From UBA3792 sp045576895 (GTDB lineage: Bacteria > Bacillota > Clostridia > Christensenellales > CAG-138), in assembly GCA_045576895.1 (NCBI GenBank), contig JAZNHI010000139.1, positions 1 to 15,943 on the forward strand: a stretch of 15,943 bases of DNA, read 5' to 3'. The notes beneath the pieces are model-generated. The model searched no databases. It was given only the letters and a program-made list of their open reading frames with translations, and was not told the origin of the DNA. Each line of letters opens with the position of its first letter. The stretch's first letter is position 1. The translations under genes were made by a program, and so were the position numbers. Shown one piece after another: positions 8,009 through 12,879 of the stretch.

Positions 8009-8037
8009 AAAAAACCCGCACTCATTGCGTGCGGGTT
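8009..8037 (-). terminator. Intrinsic terminator between acpP and rnc
   Basis: On the minus strand AACCCGCAC and GTGCGGGTT pair over 9 bp around a 7-nt loop, and the stem runs into TTTTTT. It begins 23 nt after the acpP stop and ends 15 nt before the rnc start codon, so it splits a classical operon and would lower rnc-smc-ftsY expression relative to acpP. Confidence 0.88.
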
Positions 8038-8060
8038 CGGTTCGACTTGCCTGTTTCCGC

Positions 8061-8282
8061 TTATTTCTGCAGATAACGAAGGATATCGCCGACGGTCTGC
8101 ACTTTGGGCAGTTCTTCATCGGGGATCTCGGTGTCGAATTCCTGTTCCAGATCCATGACGAGCTCGACCACGTCCAGAGAATCCGCATGCAGATCCTCCA
8201 CGAGGTGGCTTTCCATCGTGATGGTTTTCGGATCAATATCCAGCTGTTTGCCGATGATCTCGCAGATTTTTTCGAATTCCAT
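8061..8282 (-). CDS. acpP: Acyl carrier protein
   Basis: A 73-residue acidic protein with the phosphopantetheine attachment motif DSL (Ser35) followed by the recognition helix DVVELVMDLEQEFD, typical of fatty-acid ACP. It carries growing acyl chains through fatty-acid synthesis and supplies PlsX, encoded just upstream. GGGAG lies 6 nt before the ATG. A strong promoter sits directly in front and a terminator directly behind, so it can be made as a short, abundant transcript as expected for this highly expressed protein. The residue before the DSL motif is Ala where many ACPs have Gly-Ala or Ala-Asp variants; nothing essential is missing. Confidence 0.95.
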   Translation of the reverse strand: MEFEKICEIIGKQLDIDPKTITMESHLVEDLHADSLDVVELVMDLEQEFDTEIPDEELPKVQTVGDILRYLQK

Positions 8283-8304
8283 GATAACTCCCTTCCGTCC
8301 CGGA

Positions 8305-8318
8305 GGACGATTCGCTCA
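8305..8318 (-). promoter_or_regulatory. Small leader hairpin upstream of the acpP ribosome site
   Basis: In the acpP leader the minus strand reads CGTCC-TCCG-GGACG, arms of 5 bp around a UCCG tetraloop of the stable UNCG class, a few bases upstream of the Shine-Dalgarno. It may only stabilise the 5' end of the mRNA; position was derived by eye and is accurate to a few bases. Confidence 0.3.
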
Positions 8319-8325
8319 CTTGATT

Positions 8326-8355
8326 ATTTTACCGCAAAACGTCTGGGTTTGTCAA
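8326..8355 (-). promoter_or_regulatory. Strong sigma-A promoter for acpP
   Basis: On the minus strand a consensus TTGACA (8355-8350) and TAAAAT (8331-8326, 5/6) are separated by 18 nt. The -35 box overlaps the plsX stop codon, whose TGA forms its second to fourth bases. The predicted start near 8320 leaves a leader of under 40 nt. Confidence 0.8.
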
Positions 8356-9368
8356 TCCTCAATGTTCAGCGTCTCGGCAAACGCGCCGATCTTTTCCGTC
8401 ACGCCGCCGCGCACGAGCCGCGTCGCCTGCAAAAGGCAGACCTTGACCGACTTTGCGTCCGAGCTGCCGTGCCCCTTGATGATGCCGCCGTTGATGCCCA
8501 AGAGAGGCGCGCCGCCGTATTCGGTGTAGTCCAGCTTCTTTTTGAGCGCGGAAAACGCCGGCTTTCCGATCAGCCCGGCAAGCTTGCCGCGCGTCGATTC
8601 CATCAACGATTTTTTCAGCATCGTCGCGATCCACTTCGCCACGCCCTCGGTCGTTTTCAGCATCACGTTGCCGTCGAATCCGTCGCAGACGAGCACGTCG
8701 ACCGCGCCGCTCGTGAGGTCGCGCGCTTCGACGTTGCCGATGAAGTTCAGCCCCTCGACCGCTTTCAGGCGCTGATGCGCTTCCTTCGTAAGCGCGTTGC
8801 CCTTCTCCTCCTCGGTGCCGTTGCAGAGCAGCCCGACCCGCGGGTTCTTCACGCCCTCGACCGCCTCAAGGTACGCCGCGCCCATCAGCGCAAACTGCAC
8901 CAGATACCCGGGCTTGCAGTCCGTGTTCGCGCCGCAGTCCAGGATCTCGGTCACCGTGCCCTCCGTCGTGGGGATCAGCGTTGCAAGCGCCGGGCGCTTG
9001 ATGCCCTTGTGCCGCCGCACGATCAGCGTCGCGCCGGTCAGCACCGCGCCGGTAGAGCCCGCCGAAAAGAAGCAGTCCGCTTCCTTGTCACGCACGGCTT
9101 CAAGCGCTTTCACAAGGCTCGAATCCTTCTTCTTGCGGATCGCCTCGGTCGGATGCTCGCCCATGCCGATCGTCTCGGTCGTACAGACGGTCTCGATCCG
9201 GTTTGATACTTCCGGATGCGCCGCCGCAAATTCCTTCAAAACGTCTTCATTGCCGAACAGCTTCAGGTCCACGCCCTCCGCCTCCGGTTCGTTGAAAAAT
9301 GCCAGAACGCCGTCCAGCACCGCCTGCGGCGCGTTGTCGCCGCCCATCACGTCAACTGCAAGCTTCAT
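8352..9368 (-). CDS. plsX: Phosphate acyltransferase PlsX
   Basis: A 338-residue protein beginning with the diagnostic MKLAVDVMGGDNAP, and containing the conserved FSAGSTGAVLTGA, ALATLIPT, DCGANTDCKP and CDGFDGNVMLKTTEG segments. It converts acyl-ACP and phosphate to acyl-phosphate, the donor used by PlsY in the first step of phosphatidic-acid synthesis. The ATG at 9368 was chosen over a longer in-frame start at 9392 because it matches the family N-terminus and has GAGGGG a few bases upstream. It is followed by acpP without fabD or fabG in between, a compact arrangement found in Clostridia. Confidence 0.95.
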   Translation of the reverse strand: MKLAVDVMGGDNAPQAVLDGVLAFFNEPEAEGVDLKLFGNEDVLKEFAAAHPEVSNRIETVCTTETIGMGEHPTEAIRKKKDSSLVKALEAVRDKEADCFFSAGSTGAVLTGATLIVRRHKGIKRPALATLIPTTEGTVTEILDCGANTDCKPGYLVQFALMGAAYLEAVEGVKNPRVGLLCNGTEEEKGNALTKEAHQRLKAVEGLNFIGNVEARDLTSGAVDVLVCDGFDGNVMLKTTEGVAKWIATMLKKSLMESTRGKLAGLIGKPAFSALKKKLDYTEYGGAPLLGINGGIIKGHGSSDAKSVKVCLLQATRLVRGGVTEKIGAFAETLNIED

Positions 9369-9393
9369 AATACCCCTCGCTCCTACAATCATA

Positions 9394-9408
9394 CGATCGT
9401 CCCGATCG
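9394..9408. promoter_or_regulatory. Palindrome in the plsX leader (possible operator)
   Basis: CGATCG-TCC-CGATCG is an inverted repeat of 6-bp arms with a 3-nt centre, lying just downstream of the predicted plsX transcription start and upstream of its ribosome site. The position suits a repressor operator or an RNA hairpin. It does not match the FapR operator that I know from Bacillus. Confidence 0.3.
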
Positions 9409-9421
9409 CTTGAACCGTTTT

Positions 9422-9450
9422 ATTATACCCCAAAATCCGCCGGGATGCAA
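9422..9450 (-). promoter_or_regulatory. Sigma-A promoter for plsX
   Basis: A perfect TATAAT (9427-9422) lies 17 nt downstream of TTGCAT (9450-9445), which shares TTG with the -35 consensus. The -35 box follows immediately after the T tract of the terminator of the preceding gene. Distance to the plsX ATG is about 55 nt. Confidence 0.7.
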
Positions 9451-9451
9451 G

Positions 9452-9478
9452 AAAAATCGGAACGCCGAAACGTTCCGA
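9452..9478 (-). terminator. Intrinsic terminator of the LRR-dockerin gene
   Basis: On the minus strand TCGGAACG and CGTTCCGA pair over 8 bp around a 6-nt loop, followed by TTTTTC. It starts about 22 nt after the stop codon and separates this gene from the plsX promoter. Confidence 0.85.
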
Positions 9479-9499
9479 ATACATTGCGGTCCTGCCGCA

Positions 9500-11056
9500 T
9501 CAAAGTATGTGAATCAGTCCGATGACAAACCGCAGGATCATCGCCGCGTCGGCAGCCGTGATCCTTCCGTCGCCGTTGACGTCCGCAAGCTGCAGCGCCG
9601 TGTCCGCAAGCGTTTCGAGCCCGATCACATGCCGCAGGATCAGCGCCGCATCGGCAGAGGTAACGGAGCCGTCCGTGTTGGCGTCGCCCTTCAGAAGATA
9701 CGGCTGCACATCGTACTGCTGCGCGAAGGTGATATAGTCAGCGTTCCAGATCAAAACGCCGTCCCCCCATTCGGGATCGAAGCTTTCCCATTCCGCCGCA
9801 TGTTTCAGGCTGTATCTCAGATGCCAGACCACGCCCGGCGAAAGATCATATTGAAGCTCACCGAGGCTTTGCCCGTCGCCGTTCCACATCACGGGACATT
9901 CGTATGCGGGATTCTCGTCCGGGTGCATCACGGGCGGCGGTCCGAGGAAGATGACCGTCGGCGTCGGTCCGTAGGGATAGGAAGAACTGACGGCGGGATC
10001 CTCATACAGTTCGCCGGTAAACCCTTCCGGATCCGTCCGGTACGTGCCGAACGTCTCCTTCCAGAACAGATACCGCAAGCTCTCCGGCAGCGTGATCGTC
10101 TCAAGCAAATCGCATTGGAAGAAGCTGTACGCGCCGACGGATTCGACGCCCTCCGGCAGCACGACGGTTTCGAGCGCACGGAGTCCGTAGCACGCGCCGT
10201 AAATCTCTTTTACGTCCGGTCCGAACACGACCGTTTCAAGATCGGGATTCGTCATGTTCAAGCTGTCGTCGGTGTCGTTGCCGAGGCGCCGGAATTCATG
10301 CGTGAACCCTAACGTGCAGCAAACGGATTTGATCCCCGCAGGGATCGTGAGCTCCGTCTTGCCCGTGCCGTTATATCGGATCAGCACGCCGTCGCCGACG
10401 ACGACGAACTCGTCCGTCTGCCGTTCGATCCACGGCGTTCCCGCAAAGGCGTTCAGCCCGATGCGCTTCACAGAGCGCGGGATCGTGACCTCGGTGAGAC
10501 TGTCGCAGTCCAGAAAAGCCGTAAACCCGATCTGCTCGACGCCGTTTTCAAGATGCACGGAACGGAGCGAATCGCAGTCTGCGAACCCCGAAACCGTTTT
10601 GACCGTGCCCGGGATCGTTAGCTCTTCGATCTTAAGGCCGTTGAACGCCCAGTCTTCGATCACGCGGACCGAGCCGAGGTCGATTTCACGCAGGTTTTTG
10701 AGCACGTAGAGATCGCTTCCCGCAACGTCGAACCCGACGAGCTTCAGCGATTCGATCCCGTCCGCGACCTCCTCCCACGTCTTTCCGACGCGCTCGCCGA
10801 TATCGCGCAGGATCAGCCAGACGTCGTGCGTGTCGTTCTGGATCTCCGGATCGCAGTAGAGATGCGTTAAAGTGAGCGCTTTGCCGTCGGCGCTGATCTC
10901 CCAGCCGATACGGATCCGCGCGCGGTCAAGGTCGTTCGGATCCCAATCCGCATATTCGCCCGAAAGACCGTCCGCCGCCGCAATCCGCAGCAGGGGCAAT
11001 ACCAGAATGATCGCAAGGAGCAGCGCGATCGCCCGTCTTGTTCCTTTGCCTTTCAT
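9500..11056 (-). CDS. Secreted BspA-type leucine-rich-repeat protein with C-terminal type I dockerin
   Basis: A 518-residue exported protein. Residues 1-28 form a signal peptide (basic GKGTRR, then a long Leu/Ile/Ala core, cleavage near AAA). The middle contains LRR_5/BspA repeats of about 23 residues, recognisable as LTEVTIPRSVKRIGLNAFAG, LETVVLPEGVESVGAYSFFQ and LRSVHLENGVEQIGFTAF. A Pro-, Tyr- and Trp-rich region (about 360-450) follows with no domain I recognise. The last 60 residues (about 457-516) are a type I dockerin with two calcium loops, DANTDGSVTSAD and DVNGDGRITAAD, each followed by an AALIL/AAMIL helix. The dockerin should bind a cohesin on a scaffoldin or cell-surface protein. 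The LRR part suggests ligand or substrate binding; no catalytic motif is visible. AGGAGG lies 9 nt before the ATG. It has its own promoter and terminator and lies between housekeeping genes, next to dispersed repeats. Confidence 0.85.
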   Translation of the reverse strand: MKGKGTRRAIALLLAIILVLPLLRIAAADGLSGEYADWDPNDLDRARIRIGWEISADGKALTLTHLYCDPEIQNDTHDVWLILRDIGERVGKTWEEVADGIESLKLVGFDVAGSDLYVLKNLREIDLGSVRVIEDWAFNGLKIEELTIPGTVKTVSGFADCDSLRSVHLENGVEQIGFTAFLDCDSLTEVTIPRSVKRIGLNAFAGTPWIERQTDEFVVVGDGVLIRYNGTGKTELTIPAGIKSVCCTLGFTHEFRRLGNDTDDSLNMTNPDLETVVFGPDVKEIYGACYGLRALETVVLPEGVESVGAYSFFQCDLLETITLPESLRYLFWKETFGTYRTDPEGFTGELYEDPAVSSSYPYGPTPTVIFLGPPPVMHPDENPAYECPVMWNGDGQSLGELQYDLSPGVVWHLRYSLKHAAEWESFDPEWGDGVLIWNADYITFAQQYDVQPYLLKGDANTDGSVTSADAALILRHVIGLETLADTALQLADVNGDGRITAADAAMILRFVIGLIHIL

Positions 11057-11087
11057 ACGGAAAAACCTCCTGTTTCTCTATATTTAT

Positions 11088-11096
11088 TTTATACCA
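11088..11096 (-). promoter_or_regulatory. Candidate extended -10 promoter of the LRR-dockerin gene
   Basis: TGG-TATAAA on the minus strand gives an extended -10 (TGN plus 5/6). Upstream is a nine-base T run and A/T-rich sequence that could act as an UP-like element, but no clear -35 is present at 16-18 nt. It sits about 32 nt before the start codon. Confidence 0.45.
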
Positions 11097-11153
11097 AAAA
11101 CCGCACAAAAAAAAACAAATGTCACAGTTTATTAACAGAAATTCCGCATCCTC

Positions 11154-11264
11154 GGTTCTCTGTATATATATAACGCGCCTGCTCCGCAAAGGAGAACCGT
11201 CCTGCATTTGCGCAAAGCCGCACGGATCAGCATACCGTAGGGAACGCCGACCCCGGCGTCCCGC
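11154..11264 (+). repeat. Dispersed intergenic repeat, copy 1 (with a short internal insertion)
   Basis: The core 11189-11264 aligns without gaps to 11287-11362, with 69 of 76 positions identical by my count and a period of 98 bp. The unit contains an arm with AAGGAGAACC, a conserved centre CATTTGCGCAAAGCCGCA, and a hairpin of GGGAACGCCG/CGGCGTCCC type around an ACCC loop. In this copy the opening GGTTCTC arm (11154-11160) is separated from the rest by about 24 nt that copy 2 lacks. The insert carries an alternating TATATATA stretch and is bordered by CTC on both sides. It lies in the 324-bp gene-free gap between the LRR and NUDIX genes; short reading frames across it are translations of the repeat. 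Confidence 0.8.
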
Positions 11265-11266
11265 AT

Positions 11267-11296
11267 AAAACAAAAGGTTCTCCGCGAAGGAGAACC
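11267..11296 (-). terminator. Intrinsic terminator of the NUDIX gene, formed by repeat copy 2
   Basis: On the minus strand GGTTCTCC and GGAGAACC pair perfectly over 8 bp with a TTCGC loop, followed by TTTTGTTTT. It is the end of repeat copy 2, so the repeat itself supplies the terminator about 85 nt after the NUDIX stop. The equivalent hairpin in copy 1 is interrupted and lacks a T tract. Confidence 0.75.
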
Positions 11297-11362
11297 GTCT
11301 TTCATTTGCGCAAAGCCGCAAGAATCAGCTTACTGTAGGGGACGCCGACCCCGGCGTCCCGC
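11276..11362 (+). repeat. Dispersed intergenic repeat, copy 2 (intact)
   Basis: Begins with the hairpin GGTTCTCC-GCGAA-GGAGAACC (11276-11296), continues through the shared core, and ends with a perfect 9-bp hairpin GGGACGCCG-ACCC-CGGCGTCCC (about 11339-11360) preceded by CTGTAG. It ends about 20 bp before the NUDIX stop codon. Repeats with a GTAGGGG...hairpin...CCCGC plan are a familiar kind of intergenic element in gut Clostridia; that attribution is from general knowledge, not a search. Confidence 0.8.
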
Positions 11363-11380
11363 TTGCGCCGCAGACGCGCA

Positions 11381-11872
11381 TCATTTCCTCCGGTCGTCAC
11401 GGACATCATGGACCACGTACGGCTTCGGATCCAGAAGCGCTTCGCGCATGAAGCCCGGATAGAGCGTACGCGGATCGTCCGGCGCAACCCAGACGAACTT
11501 CTCTTCCCCGTCGCCGAGGTGATCGCTTTCGAGGGTGAAGTCCGCGGGCACATTCATATAGAAATAGAACGCAAGCTCATAGACGGGCTTGCCGAACAGC
11601 TTCGGGCTGTCGTTATAGAAATAGACCTCGCTGACGTAACCGAGCCGGTCGGCCGTCATCTGTACGCCGGTCTCCTCGAAGACCTCGCGCGCAACGGCTT
11701 CCTGCGCCGTTTCGCCGAACTTGATCCGTCCGCCGACCGAATAGCAGTAGTCGCCGAATTTGCTCTTGACCATCAGCGCTTTGCCGCCCTTAATGATGAT
11801 CGCGCCGACGCGGATGTTCAGAAGTCCCTCCCCGCAGGGCATGCACAGATCGGGTCCGAGATTGTTTTCCAT
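11381..11872 (-). CDS. NUDIX hydrolase
   Basis: A 163-residue protein with a complete NUDIX box at about 48-70: G-x5-E-x7-REVFEETGV, preceded by the usual SVGGRIKFGE. The family hydrolyses nucleoside diphosphates linked to another moiety, using Mg held by the REXXEE glutamates; the substrate cannot be told. A short N-terminal segment with two cysteines (C10, C13, as CMPC) precedes the beta-strand NIRVGAIII. AAGGAG lies 7 nt before the ATG, giving a confident start. It is isolated: no promoter is evident in the repeat-rich 247 bp upstream, so it may be read through from yceD-rpmF. Repeat elements of the same family stand on both sides in opposite orientation. Confidence 0.92.
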   Translation of the reverse strand: MENNLGPDLCMPCGEGLLNIRVGAIIIKGGKALMVKSKFGDYCYSVGGRIKFGETAQEAVAREVFEETGVQMTADRLGYVSEVYFYNDSPKLFGKPVYELAFYFYMNVPADFTLESDHLGDGEEKFVWVAPDDPRTLYPGFMREALLDPKPYVVHDVRDDRRK

Positions 11873-11893
11873 AGCATTGCTCCTTTTTCATGC

Positions 11894-11967
11894 GACATTG
11901 CCGCAATCTACGCCGCAAGGCAATTCGTGACCGCAAGGTCAATTCATGCGTGCAAGCGCAATTCACG
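11894..11967 (-). repeat. Degenerate 18-19-bp tandem repeat (three clear copies, one partial)
   Basis: On the plus strand the units start at about 11913, 11931 and 11949 and share CCGCAAGG-CAATTC followed by a G/C/A triplet; a divergent unit precedes them at about 11894-11912. Each unit can form a small hairpin in which the bases around AATTG pair with the end of the unit. It sits directly between the NUDIX ribosome site and the GTAGGGG-type element. Confidence 0.65.
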
Positions 11968-11995
11968 CGGAAGGTCGGGGTCGACCTCCCCTACA
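11966..11995 (-). repeat. Third GTAGGGG-type hairpin element, inverted relative to copies 1 and 2
   Basis: On the minus strand it reads TGTAGGGGAGGTCG-ACCC-CGACCTTCCGCG. It has the same plan as the end of copies 1 and 2 (TGTAGGG, a 9-bp arm, an ACCC loop, the partner arm, CGC). The stem sequence differs, but the pairing is preserved with one G-U, which suggests the structure rather than the sequence is conserved. Confidence 0.7.
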
Positions 11996-12026
11996 AGGCG
12001 CAAGCCAGCGCGGCGGAATATATCAC

Positions 12027-12054
12027 GAGGGTGTTGGGAAATCCCAACACCCTC
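12027..12054. terminator. Perfect 12-bp hairpin downstream of rpmF (terminator-like, no T tract)
   Basis: GAGGGTGTTGGG and CCCAACACCCTC pair perfectly around an AAAT loop. It is the strongest stem in the gap after rpmF but is followed on the minus strand by GTGATATATTCC and on the plus strand by AAACTTTC, neither a proper T tract. It could be a 3'-end stabiliser, a Rho-assisted terminator or part of the repeat mosaic. Confidence 0.5.
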
Positions 12055-12066
12055 AAACTTTCTGGT

Positions 12067-12107
12067 GCTCCCGCTCGGGAAGCTCCGATCCGGTCATTCC
12101 GAACGGG
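12067..12107. repeat. Short repeat-like segment after rpmF
   Basis: A small hairpin, GCTCCCG-CT-CGGGAAGC with one bulge, is followed by GTCATTCCGAACGGG (12093-12107). The latter resembles the GTCATTCCGAGCG intergenic repeats seen in many bacterial genomes. The resemblance is short, so this is a tentative call. Confidence 0.3.
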
Positions 12108-12119
12108 CAATCATGGTTA

Positions 12120-12308
12120 TTACTTCTCGTCTTCCATGCTGATGACTTCTCTGCCATCATAATAGCCGCAGTTCTTGCAGACCGTGTGCTGCGCTTTCAG
12201 CTCGTGGCACTTCGGGCACTCGACGAGGTTGGGCGCGATCGCCTTGGAATTGTTCGCTCTGCGCGAATCTCTTCTCGCCTTCGATGTTTTTCTCTTGGGT
12301 ACTGCCAT
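12120..12308 (-). CDS. rpmF: 50S ribosomal protein L32
   Basis: A 62-residue protein starting MAVPKRKTSKARRDSRRA, the invariant N-terminus of bacterial L32. It carries four cysteines in a zinc-ribbon arrangement (CPKC at 31-34 and CKNC at 44-47), so this is the zinc-containing form. AAGGAGG lies 7 nt before the ATG, inside the last codons of yceD, and only 2 nt separate the two genes. The C-terminal tail DGREVISMEDEK is slightly longer and more acidic than in short L32 versions. Confidence 0.97.
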   Translation of the reverse strand: MAVPKRKTSKARRDSRRANNSKAIAPNLVECPKCHELKAQHTVCKNCGYYDGREVISMEDEK

Positions 12309-12310
12309 GA

Positions 12311-12823
12311 TTACACCTCCTTATGATCGTTCAATAATGATTCGAGCGCGGAGAAACGCGCGTCGATTTTGTTGTTCTGACAGTCGCACTGTCCGAGGTT
12401 CAGGTTTGCGCCGCAGATCGGACAAAGTCCCTTGCACGATTCGCTGCAGACCGACGTCATCGGCATCTCCAGAAAGAGATTGTCGAAAAACGCTTCCGAA
12501 AGATCAAGCTTTTCGCCCTCGTACGGATAGAGCTCGTCGTCCGGGGTCTTATAGATCGAACGCACGAAATGCTCCGTAAACGAAAAGCTGAGCTTCTGGA
12601 CCATCGGCCTATTACAGCGTGCGCAGGTCGTCTCATACGAAGCCTCTGCCTCTGCGTCCACGCGGAAGGTCTTTCCGTCGTACACATAGGTTCCGGAAAG
12701 CTTTGCCGGACCGACAAACCGTACGGGATCGCCCGCGTACGTTTCGGGCTTCAGCGTGCCTTCCCATGCGAACGGGAACGGCTCGCCGACCCTTCGCAAT
12801 GCTTCATTGACCGATACAATCAT
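12311..12823 (-). CDS. yceD: YceD family protein (DUF177), 23S rRNA accumulation/large-subunit assembly
   Basis: A 170-residue DUF177 protein with CARC at 67-70 and a cysteine-rich second half (CSESCKGLCPICGANLNLGQ then CDC) that could bind a metal. The GLCPxCGxNLN stretch is the family hallmark. YceD homologues are required for normal 23S rRNA levels in other bacteria and are almost always encoded immediately before rpmF, as here. GAGG lies a few bases before the ATG. Its promoter overlaps the end of ygiQ. Confidence 0.9.
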   Translation of the reverse strand: MIVSVNEALRRVGEPFPFAWEGTLKPETYAGDPVRFVGPAKLSGTYVYDGKTFRVDAEAEASYETTCARCNRPMVQKLSFSFTEHFVRSIYKTPDDELYPYEGEKLDLSEAFFDNLFLEMPMTSVCSESCKGLCPICGANLNLGQCDCQNNKIDARFSALESLLNDHKEV

Positions 12824-12850
12824 ACGCTACCTCAAAATGAACCAACAGCT

Positions 12851-12879
12851 ATTTTAACCATTCCGGCGCCGTTTGTCAA
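12851..12879 (-). promoter_or_regulatory. Strong sigma-A promoter for yceD-rpmF
   Basis: A consensus TTGACA (12879-12874) and TAAAAT (12856-12851) are spaced by 17 nt. Both boxes lie in the last codons of ygiQ: the -35 encodes part of V-D-K and the -10 contains the ygiQ stop TAA. The predicted start near 12844 gives a leader of about 20 nt. Confidence 0.82.

Noticed and set aside
8009..8037. Riboswitch or RNA leader before rnc
   Set aside because: The segment is a simple hairpin plus T tract directly after acpP, with no conserved aptamer-like sequence and almost no leader.
11154..11362. CRISPR array or transposon ends
   Set aside because: Only two long repeat copies with no regular spacers, no cas genes and no transposase; better described as dispersed intergenic repeats.
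10926..11553. Short frames on both strands across 10926-11553 with motifs such as YRRERRPRRPA
   Set aside because: These are translations of the intergenic repeat and of the promoter region; no conserved start or ribosome site.
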